Shown here piece by piece: positions 17,465-26,090 of a stretch of 64,000 nucleotides of DNA. The notes below the pieces were generated by a model, which worked only from the letters and a program-made list of their open reading frames with translations, did no database searches and was not told the DNA's origin. Where the stretch lies: assembly GCF_029028005.1 (NCBI RefSeq), contig NZ_JAOTPO010000001.1, positions 310,001-374,000 on the forward strand, given 5' to 3'. Origin of the DNA: Alkalihalobacterium chitinilyticum. GTDB lineage: Bacteria; Bacillota; Bacilli; Bacillales; Bacillaceae_F. The translations under genes were made by a program, and so were the position numbers. Within the stretch, counting starts at the first letter, position 1. Every line of letters begins with the position of its first letter.

Positions 17465-17713
17465 CTACTGACCGCTTAACTCGGAACGAACCTGTTGAAC
17501 TTCTTGCGGTTGTGCAGGTGCTGCCGGCTTATAATACCCTCTTTGTTTTGCTGCATTGTATACTGTATACTGACGCGCTTCATCTTGGTTTCTCATTTGT
17601 TGAATAGTTTGACGAAGCTGCGGATTGTCCGTTTGTGAAATAACGTTTGCATACGTTGTTAAACTAGCGTTAATCATTGATAAATAATCATTCATCATAT
17701 CTTTTTCATTCAT
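17465..17713 (-). CDS. CotF-family spore coat protein (C-terminal-type half)
   Basis: 82 aa, predicted all-helical. MNEKDMMNDYLSMINASLTT and a downstream AKQRGYYKPAAPAQP stretch match the ferritin-like CotF/YhcQ coat family, in which the C-terminal part carries the GYY-KPA motif. It follows a 62-aa coat-family gene by 13 nt, so the two probably correspond to the two halves of CotF (as in the YraG/YraF pair). Expected at the spore surface, made in the mother cell. Promoter class was not resolved. Confidence 0.75.
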   Translation of the reverse strand: MNEKDMMNDYLSMINASLTTYANVISQTDNPQLRQTIQQMRNQDEARQYTVYNAAKQRGYYKPAAPAQPQEVQQVRSELSGQ

Positions 17714-17726
17714 TGTGTTTCCCTCC

Positions 17727-17915
17727 TTATTGCTGATTTAAAAATGACATCAATTGTTGTTTCGAATTTCTAGCCGCTTGAGCATCGTTTTGAAGCATTT
17801 GTACAATTTGCGGATCGTTACAATTCGCCGCATACGCATCAAGCTTTTTAGCAACCGTTTCATGTCCCCCGATTAAGTGACGAAGGTTTTGTAATTCTAA
17901 CTCATTAAGTTGCAT
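17727..17915 (-). CDS. Small CotF-related spore coat protein
   Basis: 62 aa. The sequence MQLNELELQNLRHLIGGHE, then KKLDAYAANCNDPQIVQML, and the C-terminal KQQLMSFLNQQ form the helical signature of the short coat-family proteins that precede CotF-like genes. GAAAGGAG lies 7 nt upstream of its ATG. It forms a two-gene operon with the following CotF-like gene. Confidence 0.75.
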   Translation of the reverse strand: MQLNELELQNLRHLIGGHETVAKKLDAYAANCNDPQIVQMLQNDAQAARNSKQQLMSFLNQQ

Positions 17916-18003
17916 GGTAAGTCTCCTTTCACTATGTAATACTTACACCATTAGTATTTAAAGAAAAAGGAAAATTATGTACTCCTAAATATCCAAAATA
18001 AAA

Positions 18004-18039
18004 ATAAAAAACGGCACCTTTAGTTGACTAAAGGTGCCT
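18004..18039 (-). terminator. Terminator overlapping the 3' end of the COG0523 gene
   Basis: GGCACCTTTAG / CTAAAGGTGCC, 11 bp perfect, 4-nt loop, then T6ATTTTT on the minus strand. The 5' arm includes the last codons of the preceding GTPase gene. Confidence 0.9.
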
Positions 18040-19018
18040 GGCACTGCATGACTTTTTTCCATTGGGTGGTGAGTTCTTCTTTATTTAGATCGATTCCGAT
18101 TACTACTAAATAATGTTGACCTGTGTAGGTGGTTGGTTCCCAGGAGGTTCTTTTAACAACATGTTGCATTAAGTAGGTTTGATTTTTACCTGCCAATGGA
18201 ATGTATCCTTTTGCCCTTAAAATGGATGATTTATATTTTTTAAGAAATTTCTCAATCTCTTTTTCTCGGATTGGCTGTGGGATAGGTAGTGATATGGTTT
18301 GAATACGAGAATAGGACTTCTTATGTTCATGTTTTTCCTGTTTACCTTCTTGACTTTTCTTATTAAATGTAACTCTTATTTCTTGTCTAGGTCTTTTCTG
18401 CTGAATGGATTTTAAGACTGGGTCAAGGTCAATTTCACTGTAGTTTGTAAAACAAATCTCTGCTTTGTTATTTTGTTTCCTAAGTATTTTATTAATCTTT
18501 GTTATTCTTGTCGAGTCCACTAAATCAATCTTATTTATAACTAATAAATCGGCTACTTCCGTTTGTCTTTTCACTGTTTCAACGAGATTACGATCTGCTT
18601 CAAAAATGCTGTTATAATCTAATACATTTTCTGCATCTAATAAAGTGATGACTTGTTGAAGACTCAACCGGTCTATAAATTGAGGCTCAGTCAAAGAATC
18701 CGCTACCTCTTCAGGATTTGCTACACCCGTTAATTCGATGAAGATTACATCTGGCTTTTGTAATAATAACTTTTCAATGCTTGCAACAACCTCACCTTTT
18801 TTATTACAACAAATACAACCGTCTAGTAACTTTTCAACCACTTGTTCTTTTCGATCATTTGAAATAATAGCACCATCTGTATCTGTACTTCCTAGCTCAT
18901 TCATCAATACTGCTGGTTTTAAGTGACGCCGTGAACATTCTTCTAATAACCGAAGTAATAACGTCGTTTTCCCACTTCCTAAGAAACCACTTAACACAAA
19001 GACAGGAATTTTAGCCAC
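18020..19018 (-). CDS. COG0523 (CobW-type) metallochaperone GTPase 1
   Basis: 332 aa. Walker A GFLGSGKT (11-18), the metal-binding GCICC motif (67-71), a Walker B-like region ending ELTGVANPEEV, and NKID base specificity (~160) are all intact. A Lys/Glu/His-rich linker (KQEKHEHKK, ~230) precedes the C-terminal CobW domain. COG0523 proteins use GTP to deliver or safeguard metals, commonly zinc. It starts with GTG behind GAGAGG. A degenerate Zur-like site lies 55 nt upstream of the start. It is one of five paralogues in 11 kb; the client protein is unknown. Confidence 0.88.
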   Translation of the reverse strand: MAKIPVFVLSGFLGSGKTTLLLRLLEECSRRHLKPAVLMNELGSTDTDGAIISNDRKEQVVEKLLDGCICCNKKGEVVASIEKLLLQKPDVIFIELTGVANPEEVADSLTEPQFIDRLSLQQVITLLDAENVLDYNSIFEADRNLVETVKRQTEVADLLVINKIDLVDSTRITKINKILRKQNNKAEICFTNYSEIDLDPVLKSIQQKRPRQEIRVTFNKKSQEGKQEKHEHKKSYSRIQTISLPIPQPIREKEIEKFLKKYKSSILRAKGYIPLAGKNQTYLMQHVVKRTSWEPTTYTGQHYLVVIGIDLNKEELTTQWKKVMQCQAPLVN

Positions 19019-19072
19019 CGGAATTCATCCTCTCTAAATTCGTTCGCTCTAATTCCTAACTATATTCAATTT

Positions 19073-19093
19073 AAATAAGAATTATTCCGATTA
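19073..19093 (-). promoter_or_regulatory. Degenerate Zur-like box
   Basis: Compared with the half-sites AAATCGTAAT and ATTACGATTT around a central base, it reads AAATAAGAAT-T-ATTCCGATTA, 15 of 20 positions. The GAATNATTCC core is shared with the site before folE2. It is a candidate only. Confidence 0.4.
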
Positions 19094-19151
19094 AATACAA
19101 GCATTGAACCCTTTGTTTAGTAAGATATAAAAAGCAATCTTGAAACATTTA

Positions 19152-20351
19152 CTATGCCTTTTGTAAATTCCAATTAAACGGATCTTCTAACGCCTGCCAA
19201 TCACTCGCCATTTCAGAATCGGTCAATAAGCACCCGTCTAAGTCTTTTATTATCTCCTCTACATCAAGGTCAGTACCTATAAAAACAAGCTTCGTGTGGC
19301 GATCACCGTATTCAACATCCCAATCTTGTAATAAATGCGGGTTTTCATTTAATATTTGCTTCTGTTCTTCAGTGGAAAGACTCGCTACCCAATACGTAAT
19401 CGGTTCAATAGACACCGATGGACCTGCCTGGGACATGAGGAGCGCTAGATTGTTTCGAGTTGCACACCATGCAATTCCTTTTGCTCTTACAATGTTTTTA
19501 GGCATGGATTGACACCAATTTTGAAAACGAACAGAATGAAACGGTTCTCTTCTAAAATATACAAAAGAGGAAATCCCATATTCTTCTGTTTCTGGTGTAT
19601 GTTGTTCATGTCCAGCTGTCAATTCCCGAATCCATCCTGCTGAATTACTTGCTTCTTCAAAATTAAATAATCTTGTATTTAATATTTCACTAGGGTCTAT
19701 TTCAGCTCTTACACTTCGTATGATCTTTGCTTTCGGTTGCAGTGTGGTAAGTACTTGTTCTAATTTTTCTAATTCTTCTTCTGTTACTAGATCACATTTA
19801 TTTACTATTAGTACATCACAAAACTCAATTTGATCAATAAGTAAATCTGCAATCTCTCTCGTGTCATCCTCTCCTAAAGCTTCCTTACGATCTAGTAAAC
19901 TATCTCCTGAACGATAATCTTGCCAAAAACGATTGGCGTCTACGACCGTTACCATCGTATCGAGGCGACAATATTGTGTTAAATCAATATTGAGTTCTTC
20001 ATCAATATATGAAAATGTCTGTGCAACAGGTGTCGGTTCACTGATTCCAGTCGACTCAATTACGATATAATCAATATTCCCGGCTTTCGCTAATTTCTCT
20101 ACTTCGATTAACAGGTCTTCTCTTAATGTACAACAAATACAGCCATTGGACATTTCAACTAACTTTTCTTCAGTTCGTGATAATTCCCCGCCTTGCTTAA
20201 TGAGTTCAGCATCAATATTAATTTCACTCATGTCATTTACAATGACAGCAATTTTTAAACCATCACGATTTTTTAGTAGATGGTTGAGCAGTGTTGTCTT
20301 TCCTGACCCTAAATAACCACTTAAAACGGTTACTGGAATGGGATTTTTCAT
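19152..20351 (-). CDS. yciC: YciC/ZagA-type COG0523 zinc metallochaperone GTPase
   Basis: 399 aa, close to the B. subtilis YciC (ZagA) length. Walker A GYLGSGKT (12-19), NGCICC (69-74), ESTGISEPTPVAQTF (~103-117), NKCD (~187) and a long C-terminal domain (RAKGIAWCATR, DRHTKLVFIG) all follow the YciC pattern. In B. subtilis YciC is Zur-repressed and is reported to sustain folate synthesis under zinc starvation. A near-perfect Zur box (19/20) lies 57 nt upstream of the ATG, so derepression without zinc is very likely here. Confidence 0.92.
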   Translation of the reverse strand: MKNPIPVTVLSGYLGSGKTTLLNHLLKNRDGLKIAVIVNDMSEINIDAELIKQGGELSRTEEKLVEMSNGCICCTLREDLLIEVEKLAKAGNIDYIVIESTGISEPTPVAQTFSYIDEELNIDLTQYCRLDTMVTVVDANRFWQDYRSGDSLLDRKEALGEDDTREIADLLIDQIEFCDVLIVNKCDLVTEEELEKLEQVLTTLQPKAKIIRSVRAEIDPSEILNTRLFNFEEASNSAGWIRELTAGHEQHTPETEEYGISSFVYFRREPFHSVRFQNWCQSMPKNIVRAKGIAWCATRNNLALLMSQAGPSVSIEPITYWVASLSTEEQKQILNENPHLLQDWDVEYGDRHTKLVFIGTDLDVEEIIKDLDGCLLTDSEMASDWQALEDPFNWNLQKA

Positions 20352-20407
20352 CTATTATTCCTCCTAATTATATGTAGCGTTATAAAAACAAATCGATTAT
20401 AACACAC

Positions 20408-20428
20408 AAATCGTAATGATTACTATTT
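20408..20428 (-). promoter_or_regulatory. Zur box upstream of yciC
   Basis: Left half AAATCGTAAT is perfect and right half ATTACTATTT has one change (19/20) around a central G. Position fits repression of yciC in zinc-replete cells. Confidence 0.9.
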
Positions 20429-20474
20429 ATATAATATTATTTTCTTATTCCTAGCTGAAGAACACGTTTTTGAA

Positions 20475-21410
20475 CTAAGTGAGTCTCTGCAACTTCCCTA
20501 ATTCTTCCTCAATCTCGTCTCTATTTAGATCTTCTCCAATAAACACGAGCACGGGTTCATACTTTTTTTCAGAGGCGTACCTTTCAAAGATCGGCATTCC
20601 ATATGCGTAGTTAAATAAATAGAGTCCAGGAGTTTCTGTTAAATAAATAAACCCTTTCACTCGATGTAGCTGCCCTTCAATCTTCTCTAACCATTGCAAA
20701 AAAGCAACTCGATCAATCGGTTGGTTTACTGAAAATGAAATCGTCCTTAAGTGTAAATGGTGATGGACATGTGCTTTTTCAACCTCGTAAGATCTTTCAC
20801 TACTTTGTACTACACGATCATACAAAATTGAGAGATTCATTTTTGCATATGTAACAATTGAAATCGTTGCTTGCGTATTGATGTTTTTAACACTTTCTAG
20901 CACTGCTGCTATTTCATTTTCATCTACTTGATCGACTTTATTAACAAGTACAACATCTGCATGTTTCACTTGCTCAATTAAAAGCTTTCTAAGTTTAATA
21001 CTCAGTCTATTTTCCACCCACTGTTTAGCGTTAATAACGGTTACAATACATCGTATTTCAACTTTACTAACTAAGGTTGGATGTGTGCAGGCTTCAAGTA
21101 TTTCTAATGGATGTGCAGCTCCAGTAGCTTCTATTAGAATAACGTCTAATTCATATTCTTCAAGCATTTGGCTCAATTGCAAGCTTAATTCACCTTGAAG
21201 TGTACAACAAATACAACCATTCAACATCTCTTTTAAAGGCGTATCTATCGGTACCGCTGCGGAGTCTATACTTACGTCCCCCAGTTCATTCATTAATACG
21301 CCTAGTCTTCTGCCATTCTTTTGCTCAAACTCAATTAACTCTTTCAATAGCGTACTTTTTCCACTTCCTAAAAATCCGCTTAATATAATTATTTCTACTT
21401 TTTTACTCAA
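20475..21410 (-). CDS. COG0523 metallochaperone GTPase 3
   Basis: 311 aa. Walker A GFLGSGKS (12-19), NGCICC (64-69), EATGAAHPLEIL (~93-104) and NKVD (~155) are intact. The HVHHHLHLR segment (~215-223) gives a small His cluster between the GTPase and CobW C-terminal domains. It starts at TTG behind AAAGGAGG with an 11-nt spacer. No Zur box is visible directly upstream, so it may be read through from the GTPase gene upstream (109-nt gap, with a hairpin in between). It is the shortest of the five paralogues. Client unknown. Confidence 0.85.
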   Translation of the reverse strand: MSKKVEIIILSGFLGSGKSTLLKELIEFEQKNGRRLGVLMNELGDVSIDSAAVPIDTPLKEMLNGCICCTLQGELSLQLSQMLEEYELDVILIEATGAAHPLEILEACTHPTLVSKVEIRCIVTVINAKQWVENRLSIKLRKLLIEQVKHADVVLVNKVDQVDENEIAAVLESVKNINTQATISIVTYAKMNLSILYDRVVQSSERSYEVEKAHVHHHLHLRTISFSVNQPIDRVAFLQWLEKIEGQLHRVKGFIYLTETPGLYLFNYAYGMPIFERYASEKKYEPVLVFIGEDLNRDEIEEELGKLQRLT

Positions 21411-21480
21411 TTTCTCTAGGGCCTCCTTTCTTTTTCATCTAACCCCTTATACGGTATATATAATAGACTAAATGAATAAC

Positions 21481-21512
21481 CGTTTCACAAGTAGTGACCT
21501 ACTCATGAAACG
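21481..21512. other. Hairpin between two COG0523 genes
   Basis: CGTTTCA / TGAAACG with an inner AGTAG / CTACT forms a nearly symmetric 32-bp structure. No T run follows on the minus strand, so it is either a weak terminator or an mRNA processing/stability element between the two GTPase genes. Confidence 0.5.
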
Positions 21513-21519
21513 ATATTGG

Positions 21520-22518
21520 TTATGCTGAAACACAATTATTAAATTGTTCTTGAAACCACTGTTCATCTAGATCGGTTCCAATGACAACCATTTCACTTAC
21601 TCTTTTCTCGTCTTTTTTCCACTCTCGGTCAGCTGTGCCTGCAAAAAGCATGTGAACACCTTGAAAGATTACACGCTTGTCTAAATTTTCAATATGAAAA
21701 ATCCCTTTATACCGATACATTTGTGGTCCAAGCTCAGCCAACAAGCTGTTCATCCACGCTTCTACTTTTGGTAAACTCAATGGCTTTTCGGACCGTAAAA
21801 CAAAAGCCTTTACATCGTCATCATGATGATGGTGATGGTGATGGTCGTCATTTAATAAATCAGGAACAATTTCTAGTTTTTTATCAAGATCAAATGAGTA
21901 TAGATTTAAAATTTTATTTAAATCTATATTACTTTGCATTGCACGTTCTATTCGAGCTGTCGAGTTCATTTTTTTTAATCTCTGAATTACCGATTTGATA
22001 TGTTTTTCATCGACTAAGTCGACTTTATTTAAGATTAATACATCTGCAAATGCTACTTGTTTTTGTGCTTCATGTGATTTGTTTAACTGTTCATGAACAT
22101 GATACGTATCGACAAGAGTAACAATCGAGTCTAAATGATAATATTCTGACAGCTCTGGATCTACAAAAAAGGTTTGGGCCACTGGTCCAGGATCAGCAAG
22201 ACCTGTCGTTTCAATAACCACTCGATCAAAATTAAGATCCATTCCGTCCCTATCATTTCTTCTCTCTTTTAGATCATGTAAGATGCGAATTAAGTCGCCA
22301 CGAACCGTACAACAAATACAACCATTGTTCATTTCAAAGATTTCTTCGTCTGCACCAACAACAAGTTGATTATCAATACCTACTTCGCCAAATTCGTTTA
22401 CAATCACAGCGATCTTCTGTCCATGGTTTTCCGTTAAGATGTAGTTCAACAAAGTCGTCTTTCCAGCCCCTAGAAAACCTGTTAGTACAGTGACAGGTAC
22501 TTTCCCGTTATTCTTCAT
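21520..22518 (-). CDS. His-rich COG0523 metallochaperone GTPase 2
   Basis: 332 aa from the ATG at 22518, which has GGAG 8 nt upstream. An upstream in-frame start at 22575 would run through the Zur box and is rejected. Walker A GFLGAGKT (14-21), NGCICC (65-70), [19 protein letters not shown], and a run of seven His between Asp residues (about 230-240) are present. The His run is a typical zinc-storage or loading loop in this family. An 18/20 Zur box lies 45 nt upstream. Placed just after the FeoB-core permease gene, it could supply the GTPase function that the permease lacks; that is inference. Confidence 0.9.
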   Translation of the reverse strand: MKNNGKVPVTVLTGFLGAGKTTLLNYILTENHGQKIAVIVNEFGEVGIDNQLVVGADEEIFEMNNGCICCTVRGDLIRILHDLKERRNDRDGMDLNFDRVVIETTGLADPGPVAQTFFVDPELSEYYHLDSIVTLVDTYHVHEQLNKSHEAQKQVAFADVLILNKVDLVDEKHIKSVIQRLKKMNSTARIERAMQSNIDLNKILNLYSFDLDKKLEIVPDLLNDDHHHHHHHDDDVKAFVLRSEKPLSLPKVEAWMNSLLAELGPQMYRYKGIFHIENLDKRVIFQGVHMLFAGTADREWKKDEKRVSEMVVIGTDLDEQWFQEQFNNCVSA

Positions 22519-22562
22519 ATCAATCACTCCTTTAATTATATCTCGTATTTCACCACCTATTT

Positions 22563-22583
22563 TAATCGTAACCATTACGATTT
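22563..22583 (-). promoter_or_regulatory. Zur box upstream of the His-rich GTPase gene
   Basis: TAATCGTAAC then, after one base, a perfect ATTACGATTT half-site (18/20). It lies in the 71-nt gap after the permease stop, so the GTPase has its own zinc-controlled promoter in addition to any read-through. Confidence 0.88.
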
Positions 22584-22589
22584 AAACTT

Positions 22590-23753
22590 CTAAAAAAAGA
22601 AAATAATTGCTTTATATATAATTAATAAACTAAATGCAGAAATAATCGATGTTAAAGCTTGTTTCGAAGAATGCTTTAGTGCATATAGAAAGCCCATTTC
22701 TTTTCCGATCGCCCACATAGTTACTAAGCATGCGGACAATGTAGATGCTAAATAAACTAGCAAAAACAATTCAACTGTCGTGATTGAAGCTAATAATTCA
22801 CCGCCACCTTGGTTAAATAAAAGCATGCCATCTTTTCGAATGACTGAAAAGAGTAATCCCACACTGGCAGCAGCAGGAATGGATAATAGCGATAGGACCG
22901 GTTCTACCATTTGGGATAATTTAGCGATTAACCCTAAACCATCAAGTATTGCAGCAATGATGCAAATTACTAAAAATATCGGCATCGCTTGAAGGAAGAA
23001 TTGAGAAACCGTACCTTTTATTTTTCCAAAGAATTGTTTAAGACTACCTGTGTTTATTGGTGTTGCAGGATAAAAGTAATCAGCTGCTTTATTGGCAGAT
23101 GGATACCAAAGTTTAGTGTGCAATGCACCGACAATGATTAATACAAACAAGTATGGGATAAAAAGCCACGGCTTCCCACCGACACTAAAAATAGAAAGGG
23201 TAGCACCAATTTGATAACTGCATGCAGAACCAAAAGATATCATGGATATACACTGTTTCCTCGTACAAGCACTGCAAGATTTTGTTTGAAGAACCGCGAC
23301 AACGTTACATCCGTACCCCGTTAGTACAGGAATAAAATCTCTTCCACTTAAACCAATTCTTCTTAAACTGGGTGTAATTTCACTTGTAATTTTATCCTTA
23401 AGGCCTACTTCCTCGGTAAAAGCAATACTCATCCCAACAAATAAAACGACTGGAAAGGCCCATAAAAACGAATACATTCCCAGTGTAAATAAGCCAAAAT
23501 CTCCAACTAAAACTTGTTCAATTAGATACGGCGTATGGGAGAATACCTGTTCTAATGGTTCTATAATTGCTCCTTCAAACACTGGCTCTATAGCGCTTGC
23601 AAGCATATAAGCAGCATATACAGGAAGTCCGTAAACACTAATCACTAAAAATAAATAAAACAACACTTTCCCGTTCGAAAAAGGAAATTTTGGGAATTTA
23701 TAAGTTTTTTTATTCAGAGGATAGGAAGCCGTTTCTTTCCTTAATTCACTCAT
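22590..23753 (-). CDS. FeoB-core-like GATE-domain permease lacking a GTPase domain
   Basis: 387 aa with about eight to ten helices. Two nucleoside-recognition/Gate-like blocks are visible: PSLRRIGLSGRDFIPVLTGYGCN (split here: 128-150) and the C-terminal part from about residue 240. The GCN motif (148-150) and the following segment with Cys at 149, 160, 163, 168 and 178 mirror the FeoB membrane core (GFGCNVPA...), but the N-terminal G domain is absent. It lies between a Zur-controlled flavoprotein gene and a Zur-controlled GTPase gene. The best guess is a divalent metal, probably zinc, importer subunit. Substrate and direction are unproven. Confidence 0.7.
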   Translation of the reverse strand: MSELRKETASYPLNKKTYKFPKFPFSNGKVLFYLFLVISVYGLPVYAAYMLASAIEPVFEGAIIEPLEQVFSHTPYLIEQVLVGDFGLFTLGMYSFLWAFPVVLFVGMSIAFTEEVGLKDKITSEITPSLRRIGLSGRDFIPVLTGYGCNVVAVLQTKSCSACTRKQCISMISFGSACSYQIGATLSIFSVGGKPWLFIPYLFVLIIVGALHTKLWYPSANKAADYFYPATPINTGSLKQFFGKIKGTVSQFFLQAMPIFLVICIIAAILDGLGLIAKLSQMVEPVLSLLSIPAAASVGLLFSVIRKDGMLLFNQGGGELLASITTVELFLLVYLASTLSACLVTMWAIGKEMGFLYALKHSSKQALTSIISAFSLLIIYKAIIFFF

Positions 23754-23790
23754 TATGTTGCCTCCTTTAATGAATACGGTAAATAAAATA

Positions 23791-23812
23791 CCCCCTTATA
23801 ATAATAGAGGGG
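23791..23812 (-). terminator. Weak hairpin between flavoprotein and permease genes
   Basis: On the minus strand CCCCT and AGGGGG enclose an 11-nt loop and are followed by TATTTTATTT. It may be a partial (attenuating) terminator within an operon. Confidence 0.5.
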
Positions 23813-23827
23813 AAATAACTAACTCTT

Positions 23828-24952
23828 CTAGCATTGACACGAATTGTCACAACAAGAAAGATCATCAAGCAACATATTCGATTTACGATAATGTTCAAAT
23901 AACTCTTCATTTAATTCCATGCCTAATTTCTCACCTATTTCTTTAGCTACAACCGCAAAGCGTTGGCGGAATTTATAAATGAAACAAAAAATTACATCTT
24001 GATGCCGAACTTGTGGTCCAACTAAAAACAAACCTTCAGAAACCGTTGATTCATCCTTATCACTTAACTCGATAATGTTATTTTCATCATAATAAAAGTG
24101 CTCGATAATTAAGGATAAACTACTTTTAAAACCTGTTCCTAAAATAGGACGTGCAGAACTGAAAGTCTCTTCTCCATTTTCCAAGAAAACGGTATAGCCC
24201 TCATCTGCTTGTTCGACTTTTACAACTTTACTTTTTCCTCTTAAGATCAGGTCTTCACAATCCATCACTTCTTCAAGACGGTCAAAAGTAAACGGCGACA
24301 ATGATATACTTGGGTCTGGATGATCATCTGACCAGACTTCTTCTTTAGCTAAGACCGTTACTTGTTTTCCACAATGAATAAGATTGATTGCAGCATCGAT
24401 TGCACTTTCATAACCGCCGATAACGATTACATCATCCTCTTTAATCTCACCCCATGAAGCAACCTCACTGTTATGTAAACATAGCTCCGCACCTGGAAAT
24501 ACATTTTTATTTGGATACTGAAACTCTCCCCCAGCCCAAACTACAAATTGGGCATTATACGTACCGTCATTGGTTTGGAGGACGAACCCTTCCTCAACTT
24601 TATCTAACTCAGTGACATTAACACCGAATTTAATAGGAAGCTTAAAGTGGTGTGCGACAGCCTCTAAATACTCTGCATATTCCTCTCCACTTAAATGTTC
24701 AGTTTGAAACGTATAACCTGGAGAGGTTGAAGGTACGACAGCATTTAAGTCTAGTAAGCCAAACCCATGCCCTGGGAACGATGGGGTCAATAAACGCATT
24801 TCTTCTGGCCACTTTTTAAATGAACTTCCGATATAGTCACGTTCTAAAATCACAAAGTTTTTTAATCCCATTTGCATGAAAATTGAACCTATTCCGACCC
24901 CTGCAGGACCTGCTCCAACAATAATAACGTCATAATGACTTCTATTTTCCAA
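23828..24952 (-). CDS. FAD/NAD(P)-dependent flavoprotein oxidoreductase with Cys-rich tail
   Basis: 374 aa. The first dinucleotide motif GAGPAG (13-18) binds FAD, the second IGGYESA (~175-181) should bind NAD(P)H, and a terminal LVGPQVRH segment completes the FAD site. The protein ends with CCDNSCQC (Cys 367, 368, 372, 374), a soft-metal-binding-like tail not usual in this superfamily. It starts at TTG behind AGGTGAT. An 18/20 Zur box is 21 nt upstream. It leads the permease/GTPase gene group, so a redox step in zinc acquisition or mobilisation is plausible, but the substrate is unknown. Confidence 0.75.
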   Translation of the reverse strand: MENRSHYDVIIVGAGPAGVGIGSIFMQMGLKNFVILERDYIGSSFKKWPEEMRLLTPSFPGHGFGLLDLNAVVPSTSPGYTFQTEHLSGEEYAEYLEAVAHHFKLPIKFGVNVTELDKVEEGFVLQTNDGTYNAQFVVWAGGEFQYPNKNVFPGAELCLHNSEVASWGEIKEDDVIVIGGYESAIDAAINLIHCGKQVTVLAKEEVWSDDHPDPSISLSPFTFDRLEEVMDCEDLILRGKSKVVKVEQADEGYTVFLENGEETFSSARPILGTGFKSSLSLIIEHFYYDENNIIELSDKDESTVSEGLFLVGPQVRHQDVIFCFIYKFRQRFAVVAKEIGEKLGMELNEELFEHYRKSNMLLDDLSCCDNSCQC

Positions 24953-24972
24953 AATTCATCACCTCTCGAAAT

Positions 24973-24993
24973 AAACCGTAACGATTACGATTT
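24973..24993 (-). promoter_or_regulatory. Zur box upstream of the flavoprotein gene
   Basis: AAACCGTAAC then, after one base, a perfect ATTACGATTT half (18/20), in the divergent region shared with folE2. Confidence 0.88.
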
Positions 24994-25045
24994 TATGATT
25001 AATATTATCTTTTCTTCATTCTCTTTGTCAATTTAAGCATTTTAT

Positions 25046-25099
25046 TTTCACTATTACGCTAATGATATTATAATATATAAATCAGAATAATTCCTATTC
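25046..25099 (+). promoter_or_regulatory. folE2 promoter with overlapping degenerate Zur-like box
   Basis: TTTCAC (25046-25051), a 17-nt spacer and TATAAT (25069-25074) form the promoter. At 25079-25099, over the start point, AAATCAGAAT-A-ATTCCTATTC matches 15/20 Zur positions and shares the GAATNATTCC core with the site at 19073. Confidence 0.6.
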
Positions 25100-25122
25100 A
25101 TTTATTCATAAAGGAGACAACA

Positions 25123-26022
25123 ATGGAAACAAACATTTTCCCTAATAAACAAGAACGTCACAAACGATTTGGATCAGTACCTCCTGTAAAAGGAGACAAG
25201 CCTCTAAACAAAGAGGATATGACTGATCTCCAAAATACACCTAACGACTTTTTATTCGCAATTGACTCAGTGGGGATTAGTAATGTAAAACATCCCCTTA
25301 TTATTGAATCGGATTACAAACCGAGCCAGCAAACAACCGTTGGAACATTTTCACTAACAACGGGTCTTCATCAGATGAGCAAAGGTATCAATATGAGCCG
25401 ATTAACAGAGCTCTTACAAGAATACTACTTAGAAGGTTTTAATGTAACGTTTGACCGCCTGTACTCATTTACGAAAGATTTAGTTGAACGCATGGAACAA
25501 TCAAGCGCACAGATAGCCGTTCAATTTCCTTGGTTCTTTGACCGAACAAGTCCTTCCCTTCAGAAATCTGGATTGGCGCATGCTGAAGCTTTTATGAACG
25601 TTAATTATGATCATGATAACGGGTTTAGCCATGAAGTGGGCATTACAGTAGCTGTAACAACACTTTGTCCTTGTTCCAAAGAAATTAGTGAATATAGTGC
25701 ACACAACCAACGCGGATATGTGACGATTAAAGCTAAATTTTATAACCCGATTGAATTAAAACCAGATTGGAAAGTGACACTGCTTGAAGCAGCAGAAACA
25801 AATGCCAGTTCTATGCTGTACCCGATCTTAAAAAGACCAGATGAAAAAGCAGTAACTGAAAGAGCTTATGAAAATCCGCGATTTGTCGAAGATATGGTTC
25901 GCTTAGTTGCCGCTGACTTATATGAAAATGAAGATATCAAGTCCTTTACGGTTGAATGCCGAAATGAAGAGTCGATTCATATGCATGATGCAATTGCACG
26001 GTTAACTTATACAAAAGAATAA
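25123..26022 (+). CDS. folE2: GTP cyclohydrolase IB, FolE2
   Basis: 299 aa. The family core is visible: GISNVKHPLII (~50-60), GTFSLTTGLHQMSKGINMSR (~85-104), the catalytic/metal Cys region TTLCPCSKEIS (~182-192) and SIHMHDA near the C-terminus. FolE2 makes dihydroneopterin triphosphate from GTP for folate and, unlike FolE, works with metals other than zinc. It therefore replaces FolE in zinc starvation and is Zur-controlled in B. subtilis (yciA). AAAGGAG precedes the ATG. It is divergent from the flavoprotein operon and has its own terminator. Confidence 0.93.
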   Translation: METNIFPNKQERHKRFGSVPPVKGDKPLNKEDMTDLQNTPNDFLFAIDSVGISNVKHPLIIESDYKPSQQTTVGTFSLTTGLHQMSKGINMSRLTELLQEYYLEGFNVTFDRLYSFTKDLVERMEQSSAQIAVQFPWFFDRTSPSLQKSGLAHAEAFMNVNYDHDNGFSHEVGITVAVTTLCPCSKEISEYSAHNQRGYVTIKAKFYNPIELKPDWKVTLLEAAETNASSMLYPILKRPDEKAVTERAYENPRFVEDMVRLVAADLYENEDIKSFTVECRNEESIHMHDAIARLTYTKE

Positions 26023-26025
26023 ATT

Positions 26026-26090
26026 AAAAAGGTGACGCACTGACTTATAAAGATAATAATTTATAGGATCAGTAAGTCACCTTTTTTTTA
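26026..26090. terminator. Bidirectional terminator between folE2 and the sufU paralogue
   Basis: AAAAAGGTGAC / GTCACCTTTTT outer stem with inner pairings (ACTGA / TCAGT, CTTATAAA / TTTATAGG), T runs on both strands. Confidence 0.88.

Noticed and set aside
21723-21998. Plus-strand open frame opposite the His-rich GTPase
   Set aside because: It is the antisense shadow of the poly-His region of the real gene.
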